From CAVUBL01 sp963739795 (GTDB lineage: Bacteria > Acidobacteriota > Thermoanaerobaculia > Multivoradales > DATKCC01): a stretch of 64,000 bases of DNA. The first letter of the stretch is position 1. Each line of letters opens with the position of its first letter. The notes under the pieces were generated by a model. That model made no database searches and had not been told where the DNA came from. It was given only the letters and a program-made list of their open reading frames with translations. The stretch covers positions 558,001-622,000 of the forward strand of contig CAVUBL010000015.1 in the NCBI GenBank assembly GCA_963739795.1. Direction: 5' to 3'. Shown piece by piece: positions 1 to 7,600 of the stretch. The position numbers and the translations under genes are program-made.

Positions 1-790
1 CGGCGCCCACCAGGCGATGGCTGCTCGTGGCGAGGCTCACCTTCGCGTCGTTGCCCTGGAGCCGCAGCGAGATCTGCCGACTTAGGCCCCCGGTCCCGGT
101 GTCGGCGTAGGTGTCCGTGGGCCCAAGGTGCCAATAGTCCCCGGTCAGGCCGACCTTCAGGTCGCCCATGTTCCCCTCCACACCCACCTGGCCGCCGGCG
201 AGCAGAGCGTCTCCCAGAGTGGGGACCTGCTCGTAGCCGGTCATCGCCTCCATCTTGGTGGCGAAGGAGGCGGGCTGGACCGACGAAGCGGAGCGGAGGG
301 GAGAGGTGCGGGTGAAGGGCGAGTCGGCGAGCTGGATGCCGCCCGAATCGGGGACCTCCATCTCGCGCAGAACGTCGGCCGGGATCCGGCTGCGGATCGA
401 CCAGAAATCCTTCGCCGCCTGGGTGTCGCCGGCGGGGTCCTGGGCGAGTTGCAGCTCCAAGAACTGTTTGGCGTCCTCGCGGGAGCGCGTGAGCATGACG
501 ACCGCGGGGACGAAGCCGGTCTTGAAAGCGATGATCTTGTAGAGGCCGGCGGGGAGGTCCGGGAAGCGGAAGCGACCCTCCTCGTTGGTGACCACCCGCT
601 GGAGGCTGAAGTCCGCGAGCTGGTAGGCGTAGACCCGCGCGGAAGCCAGGGGCTCGATGTCGCCGGTCACCCGGCCGAAGACCCCCGGCTGCTTCGGCGT
701 CGAGATCGCCGGCTCTGCCCACGCCACGGCCGCCGGCGCGAGGACCAGCAAGACCAGGGCGAGCCGCGTCTGGAAGCGGAGTCTGCTCAT
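1..790 (-). CDS. Carboxypeptidase-regulatory-like domain envelope protein (3' end outside window)
   Basis: Translated on the minus strand from ATG at 790, the frame is open to the window edge, so the C-terminus is missing. Residues 1-26 form a signal peptide (basic start, LALVLLVLAPAAVAWA core). Residues 35-100 resemble a carboxypeptidase regulatory-like beta-sandwich, with phrases such as GVFGRVTGD, EGRFRFPDLPAGLYKI and KTGFVPAVV. The visible tail, after about residue 190, has alternating barrel-like strands (GQVGVEGNMGDLKVGLTGDY). In Acidobacteriota this sandwich often precedes an outer-membrane barrel, so an outer-membrane protein is the best guess. The ligand is unknown. A consensus sigma-70 promoter lies just upstream. 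Confidence 0.75.
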   Translation of the reverse strand, partial: MSRLRFQTRLALVLLVLAPAAVAWAEPAISTPKQPGVFGRVTGDIEPLASARVYAYQLADFSLQRVVTNEEGRFRFPDLPAGLYKIIAFKTGFVPAVVMLTRSREDAKQFLELQLAQDPAGDTQAAKDFWSIRSRIPADVLREMEVPDSGGIQLADSPFTRTSPLRSASSVQPASFATKMEAMTGYEQVPTLGDALLAGGQVGVEGNMGDLKVGLTGDYWHLGPTDTYADTGTGGLSRQISLRLQGNDAKVSLATSSHRLVGA

Positions 791-813
791 CGATAGAGTC
801 CCACTCGTGACGG

Positions 814-843
814 AGTATAGGGTCCGCCGCAAGACCCTGTCAA
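814..843 (-). promoter_or_regulatory. Consensus sigma-70 promoter for the gene at 1-790
   Basis: On the minus strand a perfect TTGACA (838-843) is followed by an 18-base spacer and TATACT (814-819). Transcription would begin near 806, giving a very short leader before the ATG at 790. Position and sequence match a strong housekeeping promoter. Confidence 0.75.
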
Positions 844-913
844 TTCTCCGGCATCGGCTCATCCCTCGACGCTACCACAGCATTCCATCGACATTTCTCA
901 ATTTAAGGAGCTA

Positions 914-1756
914 TCATGGGGCGGCGGGCGTTCGGGCCACGGCGACCGCCACCACCCGCTTCGCGCCCGCGGCGATCAACACCCCCGCCGCAGCGCTCAG
1001 CGTCGCTCCCGAGGTCACCACGTCGTCCACCAGCAGGATGGAGCGCCCGGCGATTCCCGCGCCGCCGGCCCGGGAGGCGCCGAGGGCGGACCGGCGCCCC
1101 AGGGCGAAAGCGCCTCGCGGGTTGAGCAGCCGCTCGCTCCGCGGCAGGCCGACCTGGGGCCGGGTCGCCCGGCGCCGGTGCAGAACCGGTCGGCAGGGTA
1201 CGCCGAGGCGGCCCGCCAGCGAACGCGCGATCCGCTCGGCCTGGTTGTAGCCCCGTCGCCACCGGCGACGCCAGTGGAGCGGCACGGGGACCACCAGATC
1301 CCAGGTCCCGCCCAGGTCCCGAACCACCGGCACGAGCTCGGCCCCCAGGTGCGTCCCCAGGTACTCGAGGCCCCGGAACTTGAGGGCCCGGACCACGTCG
1401 ACGACCGGCCCCCGGTATGCCCAGGCCGCCCGGAGGGCCTCGAAGGCCGGAGGCCGGCGCCGGCACTCGCCACATGCGAAGCCGGGCGGCAGCGGGGCGG
1501 CCCCGGCGGCGGGGATCGGCTCGCCGCACACCGCGCAGCCCGCCGCCGGACGGACGAGGGCGCCCCTGCAGGGCAGGCAGAGGCCCAGGTGCACGCGCCC
1601 CGGCCCCAGGAGTCGTCCGCACCCCAGGCACGGCGCGGGGAGCAGAAAACACTGTACGCGCCCCGCGAAAGCGGCCACCCAGGCGGATTCCGGCGCCGAG
1701 GCCGGGACCAGGGTCGAAGCCGGTTTCGGGGAATCTTCCCCGAATGTGATGGTCAC
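914..1756 (-). CDS. comF: ComF family phosphoribosyltransferase-like protein
   Basis: This 280-residue protein has the ComF layout: an N-terminal zinc-binding part with paired cysteines (CLGCGRLL, CLPCRG, CAVCGEP, CGECRRRP; about residues 40-110) and a C-terminal type I phosphoribosyltransferase fold. The PRPP-binding loop ILLVDDVVTSGAT is near residues 240-255, and PVPLHWRRRWRRGYNQAE is the typical ComF block. ComF proteins assist DNA transport across the inner membrane in natural transformation, but are also found in bacteria not known to be competent. The GTG start at 1756 has a GGAGGAG ribosome-binding site 8 bases upstream. It stands alone; no other com genes are nearby. Confidence 0.88.
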   Translation of the reverse strand: MTITFGEDSPKPASTLVPASAPESAWVAAFAGRVQCFLLPAPCLGCGRLLGPGRVHLGLCLPCRGALVRPAAGCAVCGEPIPAAGAAPLPPGFACGECRRRPPAFEALRAAWAYRGPVVDVVRALKFRGLEYLGTHLGAELVPVVRDLGGTWDLVVPVPLHWRRRWRRGYNQAERIARSLAGRLGVPCRPVLHRRRATRPQVGLPRSERLLNPRGAFALGRRSALGASRAGGAGIAGRSILLVDDVVTSGATLSAAAGVLIAAGAKRVVAVAVARTPAAP

Positions 1757-1959
1757 GGGCTCTCCTCCGTAGACGGATTGAACTCACCGGTGGGGGGCAG
1801 GGAGAATCCATGGCACCCTCCGAAACCGGCCCTTTTCTTCATAAGACGGAGAACGAAGGCGCTATACTCCCGGCCGGCGCCGGGGCCCCGGCCCGGAGCG
1901 GCTGGCGAAGCCGCCCCGCAGACCCGAATCGACGACCACCCGACGACCCGAGGCCGCTC

Positions 1960-2556
1960 ATGCACCGAACCGCCCGAACGCCCCAATCCCGATCCGGCTC
2001 CAGTTGCCTGCCCGTCCAGCTCGCCCTCTGCACCGCTCTGCTCGCGCTGCTCCTGGTGCCGGCCCGCGCCCAGGCGCAGCACGAGTCCTACAACTTCTCC
2101 GTCGGCCTCCTGGGCGGGCTCGGAGGCTCGCTCGACGCCACCCCGGGCGACAAGCTGGACAACACCGGGTACCAGATCGATCTGGGAATGGTCACCCAGC
2201 CGGGCACTCACCTGGTGGCGCGCCTCGGCCACCTCGGCCTCGACAGCTCCAAGCAGTTCGGCGACCTGACCAACGCGGATCTCACCTACGCGACCATCGG
2301 CGGCGAGTACCGCTACCGGCAGAGCTACTACGATTCGGGCGTCTACCTGGCCCTGGGCGGCTACCGACTCTCCGGCGACGATTTCCTCGGACGGAGCACC
2401 AACGACACGGCGATCGGCCTCGCCTTGGGCGTGACCGGCGAGTTCGACATCAGCCGGCACTTCTCGGTCCTGGTGGAGTTCTCCGGCCACTGGGCGGACC
2501 TGGGTCAGGCCCAGGTCTTCGCCATGGGCCACGCCGGCATCGGCTACCGGTTCTAA
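1960..2556 (+). CDS. Small outer-membrane beta-barrel protein, unassigned family
   Basis: The frame extends upstream to 1810, but ATG 1960 is preferred because it starts a clear signal peptide (MHRTARTPQS..., hydrophobic LALCTALLALLLVP, cleavage near ARAQAQ). The 198-residue product has alternating short strands rich in Gly, Tyr and Asp (YNFSVGLLGGLGGS, ATIGGEYRYRQSYY, DSGVYLALGGYRL) and ends in an aromatic strand (GIGYRF), the usual C-terminal signal for BAM-dependent barrels. It resembles small 8-stranded porin-family or surface-antigen barrels. A TATACT at 1863-1868 could be a -10 element with a poor -35. No neighbour suggests a partner. Confidence 0.65.
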   Translation: MHRTARTPQSRSGSSCLPVQLALCTALLALLLVPARAQAQHESYNFSVGLLGGLGGSLDATPGDKLDNTGYQIDLGMVTQPGTHLVARLGHLGLDSSKQFGDLTNADLTYATIGGEYRYRQSYYDSGVYLALGGYRLSGDDFLGRSTNDTAIGLALGVTGEFDISRHFSVLVEFSGHWADLGQAQVFAMGHAGIGYRF

Positions 2557-2560
2557 CGGA

Positions 2561-2618
2561 TCTCCCCCCTCACCCTCGGACCCTCTCCCACCCTTCTCCG
2601 GAGGGAGAGGGACGCCGC
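2561..2618 (+). repeat. G/C-rich hairpin repeat, single copy
   Basis: A C-rich arm (ccctctcccacccttctcc) is followed by a G-rich arm (ggagggagagggacgcc), forming an imperfect hairpin between the barrel gene and tlpA. The same pattern recurs at 35134-35186, as tandem arrays at 35285 (opposite orientation) and 62271, and as a partial copy in ftsL near 54531. Confidence 0.6.
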
Positions 2619-2652
2619 CACCCGGCATAGAAACTCCCGCAAACCCTGAAAT

Positions 2653-2689
2653 CTAGGAGTCTGCGCGGCAGAAACGCGCAGACTCCTAG
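2653..2689. terminator. Perfect 15-bp hairpin between convergent genes
   Basis: The arms CTAGGAGTCTGCGCG (2653-2667) and its exact complement (2675-2689) flank a 7-base loop. The hairpin lies between two convergent genes and overlaps the stop codon of the TlpA gene (2686-2688). There is no long T-run on either side, so this may be a bidirectional terminator with weak U-tracts, or a transcript-stabilising hairpin. Confidence 0.6.
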
Positions 2690-3255
2690 CCCTTTCCGAG
2701 GCCGGCGATGGCCTTCTTGATCGGCTCGCGGGTCTGGGCTTTGTCCCAGTCCTGTTCGCCGATCCACCGCTTCACCACCTTGCCGCGCACCACGAGATAG
2801 GTCTCGGGCAGCTTCCAGGTCCCGTACCGGTGCGCCACCTTCCAGCTCGGGTCGTAAAGGACCGAGCTCGCCTTTTCGCCAGCGAACTTCTTGACCCGGT
2901 CCACGTCGTCGGCCACCGACACCATGAGGACGGTGAAGTCCCCCCGGTAGCGGGCGAAGTCGTCGGCAAGGCGGCCGATCGACGGCACCTCGGTCATGCA
3001 CGGCGGGCACCAGGTGGCCCAGAAGTGGACGAGCGTCACCGGCGCCATACGCGAGGCCATGGGCACGGGACGGCTCCCAGCGTCGACCAGAACGCCCCCG
3101 GGGGCGTCGACCGACGCCTTGCCGCGGGGCCAGAAGACCACGCTGGCGGCAGCCAGCACCACGACGATCAGCAGGATCTGGACCTTCCGGCTGACGGTGG
3201 CGCGCGTTCCGTGCGGAACCGCTTCGGGGGGTTGCTGCTCGTTGGGCTGGCTCAT
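2686..3255 (-). CDS. TlpA-like membrane-anchored thioredoxin
   Basis: This 189-residue protein has a cytoplasmic N-terminus, one transmembrane segment (VQILLIVVVLAAASVVFW, about residues 25-43), then a periplasmic thioredoxin fold. The redox motif WCPPC lies in FWATWCPPCMTEVPS (about residues 79-93), and the cis-proline region is KLPETYLV. TlpA/ResA proteins reduce periplasmic disulfides, for example in cytochrome c maturation. ATG 3255 has a GGAG site 9 bases upstream. It is monocistronic here, so the substrate cannot be inferred from context. Confidence 0.85.
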   Translation of the reverse strand: MSQPNEQQPPEAVPHGTRATVSRKVQILLIVVVLAAASVVFWPRGKASVDAPGGVLVDAGSRPVPMASRMAPVTLVHFWATWCPPCMTEVPSIGRLADDFARYRGDFTVLMVSVADDVDRVKKFAGEKASSVLYDPSWKVAHRYGTWKLPETYLVVRGKVVKRWIGEQDWDKAQTREPIKKAIAGLGKG

Positions 3256-3358
3256 GACGCTTGTCTCCGGGCGGCGACCGGATGGGAGCCGGGCGGGATC
3301 AGGAATTGATCCCCGGGGTCGGTTGGTTTAGGGTCAAGAGCTGACCCGCTCCCCGCAG

Positions 3359-4603
3359 GTGCCCACCGGGCCAAGGATAGCGGAGAGCCCCATCGAGTTG
3401 AACATCCGAGAACCGACCGACCCCTCGACCCGCGCCCATCCGGGCACCGATGCGCCGCGACGGGTCTTGCTGGTGGGCCTCGCCGTCCACGGCCAGCCGT
3501 TCTTCGAGGTCGAGGAGCACCTCGACGAGTTGGCGCAGCTCGCCGACAGCGCTGGGGCCGAGGCGGTGGGCCGGGCGGTGCAGCGACGCCGCGCCCCCGA
3601 TCCCGCCCATTACGTGGGCCGGGGCAAGGCCGAGGAGATCGGCCGGGCCGCCGACCAGCTAAGCGCCGACCTGGTGGTCTTCGACGACGACCTCTCCCCC
3701 AGCCAGATCAAGAACCTCGAGCGCGTTCTCGACACGGCGGTGATGGACCGCAGCGCCCTGATCCTCGAGATCTTCCGGCAGCGGGCGCGCACCCGCGAGG
3801 CCCGCACCCAGGTGGAGCTCGCCCAGCTCAACTACATGCTGCCCCGCCTGACCGGCCGCTGGCGCCACCTGGGGCGCCAGGCCGGCGGCATCGGCGTGAG
3901 GGGCGGTGAGGGCGAGAAGCAGATCGAGGCGGACCGTCGGATGCTGCGCCGACGGATCTCCCGCCTGGAAAAGGACCTCCAGAAGATCGAGCGAACCCGG
4001 GAGACGCAGCGCCGCGGCCGCCGCGAGCTGCCCATCGTCGCCCTCGCCGGCTACACCAACGCCGGCAAGTCGACCCTCTTCAACCGGCTCACCGAGACGG
4101 GGGGCGCCCGGACGGCGGACCTGCTCTTCGCCACCCTCGACGCCCGCCTGCGCCGCGGCGCCCTCGACGGGATCGGAACCGTCCTCTTCACCGACACCGT
4201 CGGCTTCATCCGCAAACTCCCCCACCACCTGGTCTCCTCGTTCCGCAGCACCCTGGGAGAGATCGCCGAGTCCGACCTCGTGCTGCACGTGATCGACCGC
4301 AGCCACCCGCGCTGGAGCGAGCAGATGGAGCTCGCCGAGGAGGTGCTGCGCAGCCTCGGCGTGGAGCCGGCCCGCGTGATCCGGGTGTTCAACAAGAGCG
4401 ACCTCCTCTCCGGCGAAGCGCCGACGGCGGCGGCCGGGGACGGCGCGATCTCGATCTCGGCCCTCACCGGTACCGGGAAGAACGACCTGACGGCCGAGAT
4501 CGCCCGCCGCCTGAAACGCCTGCGCGAGGCCGGCGCGCCGCCCGCCAACGGCCTCGCCGATCCGGCGGAGCGCGCCAGCGTCCCGCCGTGGGAGGCGAGC
4601 TGA
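3359..4603 (+). CDS. hflX: Ribosome-associated GTPase HflX
   Basis: The 414-residue protein has the HflX N-terminal domain (DPAHYVGRGKAEEI), the glycine-rich linker GGIGVRGGEGEKQIE, and an Obg-like G domain: G1 GYTNAGKST (about residue 232), G3 DTVGFIRKLPH, G4 NKSD. HflX binds the 50S subunit and splits stalled or heat-damaged ribosomes. The GTG start at 3359 lacks a clear ribosome-binding site; an in-frame TTG at 3398 is possible. Its last 16 bases overlap the kinase/sigma-54 regulator gene, suggesting co-transcription. Confidence 0.92.
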   Translation: MPTGPRIAESPIELNIREPTDPSTRAHPGTDAPRRVLLVGLAVHGQPFFEVEEHLDELAQLADSAGAEAVGRAVQRRRAPDPAHYVGRGKAEEIGRAADQLSADLVVFDDDLSPSQIKNLERVLDTAVMDRSALILEIFRQRARTREARTQVELAQLNYMLPRLTGRWRHLGRQAGGIGVRGGEGEKQIEADRRMLRRRISRLEKDLQKIERTRETQRRGRRELPIVALAGYTNAGKSTLFNRLTETGGARTADLLFATLDARLRRGALDGIGTVLFTDTVGFIRKLPHHLVSSFRSTLGEIAESDLVLHVIDRSHPRWSEQMELAEEVLRSLGVEPARVIRVFNKSDLLSGEAPTAAAGDGAISISALTGTGKNDLTAEIARRLKRLREAGAPPANGLADPAERASVPPWEAS

Positions 4604-7600
4604 GCCGCCCGCGCGGGACCGAGCCGGCCGGCGGCGCCGTCCCGGATCTCGCCCACCTGGACCGGCTCCTCGGCGACTTCGAGATCGAGGGGGAGATCGC
4701 CCGCACGCCGCGGGCGGTGATCCACCGCGTCCACCTGGGAAGCCACGGCGCCCGACCGCTGGCCCTCAAGGTGGCCCGCGAGCCGAGCGGCACCGACGAT
4801 CTCGCCCGCTTCCAGCACGAGGCCCGACTGCTCTCCGAGATTCGCCACCCGGGGGTCGTGGAGGTCTACGAGGTCGGCGTGCTCCCCGGCGACTACCCGT
4901 TCTTGGTCATGGAGCTGGTCTCGCCCTACGAGCCGCCCCGGGAGGCGGGTTGGGAGGAGATCTACGACCTGGCGATCCAGGCCGCCGCGGGCCTCGCCCA
5001 CATCCATCACCACCGGGTCGTCCACCTGGACGTCAAGCCCTCCAACCTGGGTCTCACCGAGGATCCCGCCGCCGGCGAGCGCCGCCTCAAGATCCTCGAC
5101 TTCGGGCTCGCCCAGGGCCTGGTCGGCCCCCTCGACCGGAAGATCCGCGGCACCCTCGCCTATACCGCTCCGGAGGTCCTGCTTCAGGACGCCTACGACC
5201 ACCGGGCCGACCTCTACAGCCTGGGCCTGACCCTCCTCGAGCTGGCCACCGGCACCCTCCCGTCGGCGGGCTCGGACCGGGACGCGATCCTCTTCCACCT
5301 CTCCGGACAGGTCCCCGACCCTCGCCGCCTGCGCGCCGACTTTCCCGAGGCCCTCGCCGTCATTCTCGAGCGCCTGCTGCGCAAGGACCCGCGGGAGCGC
5401 TTCCCGAGCGCCGCCAAGCTCTTGGAGGAGCTGGGCCGGGCCGCCGGCCGGTCGATCGCTCCCGGCGAGCTGGCCCTGGGGCCGGGCGGCGTCCTGGCGA
5501 GCCGCCTGGTGGGACGCGAGGCCGCGCTGGAGCGCCTCCTCTCCGAGCTCGCCGCCGCCCGCGACGGCTCGGCGCGGGTGGTCTGGGTCGAAGGGCCCCC
5601 GGGGATCGGCAAATCCCGTTTGCTCCGAGAGTTCCGGCTGCGCGCCGCGGTCCAGGGCGCGCGGGTGGGCTTCGGCCGCGCCGAGGTGGAGCGCTCCCAA
5701 CCCCTGGCCCCGGTGCTCGCGGCGCTGGCTCAGCTCGGGGTGGATCCGGAGCCGGCATCGGCTGCGAACGGTTCTCCGACCACCCCCGGGCCCACCCTGC
5801 GCTCCGGCGAGGAACGGGCGCGCTTCCGCCTGTACCGGGAGGTTTCCCGGCGCCTGGCCGAGCGGGCAAGCGAGGCCGACACGGGCGACGGGGCCCCCCT
5901 GGTGCTGGTCCTCGAGGACCTCCAGCACGCGGGGCGCGAGGCGAGCGAGCTCGTCTCGTTCCTCGCCGGCGACCTGGGGCCTGTCCCCGTGCTGGTGGTG
6001 GCCAGCCGCACGCCGGCGGCGAATGGGACGCCGGCGGCGGCCGAGGGGCGCGAGGAGACCGAAGTGATCACCCTCGATGCCCTGGAGCTGGAACCGGTCG
6101 TGTGCCTGGTCGACGCCAGCCTGGGCATCGAGACGGCGGGATCGCTGCCCCAGAGCTTCTACTCCTGGATCCACGAGGCGAGCGCCGGCTATCCCGGGCA
6201 GGTCCAGCGCCTCCTGCGCCACCTGATCGACGAGGACGCCCTGGTCTTTCGGAGCGGCGAATGGAAGCCCCGGCGTTCCGCTCTCGCCCGCCTCGCCGCT
6301 CCCGACGGCGCCGAGGCCCTGGACCGCCGGCGGGTCGCCGCCCTGGGTCCCCGCGAGCGGCGCCTCCTCGAGGCCGCCTCGGTCTTCGGACGGCCGTTCC
6401 GCCTGGCCACCGCGGCGCGCCTGCTGACCGAGCCGCCCGAGGCGCTCTACACAATCCTCTCCGGGCTCGTCGAGGAAGGGTTGATGGACCGCTTCGAGGA
6501 GGCGCGGGGCGAGGTCTATGCCGTGGCCGGGGAGGCCCTCCGCGACGGCCTCTACGCCGCCCTGGAGAGCTCCCGCCGAGTGGAGCTCCACGGCGCCCTC
6601 GCCGAGATCCTCGGGGAACGCCACGCAGCGGGCGAAGGGGGTGTCGCGGCGCCCCTGGCCGAGCACCTCTGGCGCGCCGGCCGGCGGGCCGAGAGCCATC
6701 CGTTCCTCCTGGAGGCGGCGGAGCACGCGGCGGCGCTCCACGCCCATGCCGAGGCGGCGAGCCTGTTCGGCCGCGCCGCCGAGGCGGCGGACGAGGCGGG
6801 CGACGGCGCCGCCGCCGTCCGCGCCCGGGTGGCCCAGGCCCTGGCTTTGGCCCACTCGGACCAGCCGGGCCGGGCGCTTCGCAGCTTTCAGCGACTCCTC
6901 GACTCGGGAGCGTGGCGCGGCCCGGGAGAGCCACCGATCAAGGCCCGCCTGTGCCTGGAGAAGGGGCGCCTCCACGGCCGCCTCGGAGAGCACGCCGAAG
7001 CCCTGGCGGCCTTTTCGGCCGGCCTCGAGAGCCTGCCGGAAGAGCCGGGCGCATCGGGCGCGACGGGCGACGACGAGGCGGAGCTCGAGCTCGAGCTGCT
7101 TCACGGCCGGGCCACCGCTCTGCGCGATGTGGGCCGCACCGAGGACGCCTTCGCCACCGTCCGCGACGCTCTGGCCCACGCCCGCCGGGCCGGGCTCGGG
7201 CGGCAGCGCGTCTTCCTGGCCAACGCCTTGGCGATGCTCCACTTCGGCCAGGGGGACTGGCGGCGCGCCGGGCGGTTCGCCAGGGCGGGGCTCTCCACCG
7301 CCGAGCGCGCCGGCGAGCCCTGGCTCTCTGTGCTCCTGCGCAACAGCCTGGCCATGGTGCTCTGGAAGACCGGCGACTACGACGGAGCGAGCCGCCTGTA
7401 CGAGGCGAACCTCGCCGCCGCCGAGGAGCTGGCCGACCCGTGGGCGCAGCTCGCCGCCCTCAACAACCTGGGGATCCTCGCTTGCAGCCGGGGCGAGTGG
7501 TCCGAGGCTCGGGGCCTCCTGTTCCGGAGCCTGGAGATGAACCGCCGCCTCGGGTCCCGCGACGGCGAGGCCCTCGCCCGCATCAACCTGGGAGAGGTGG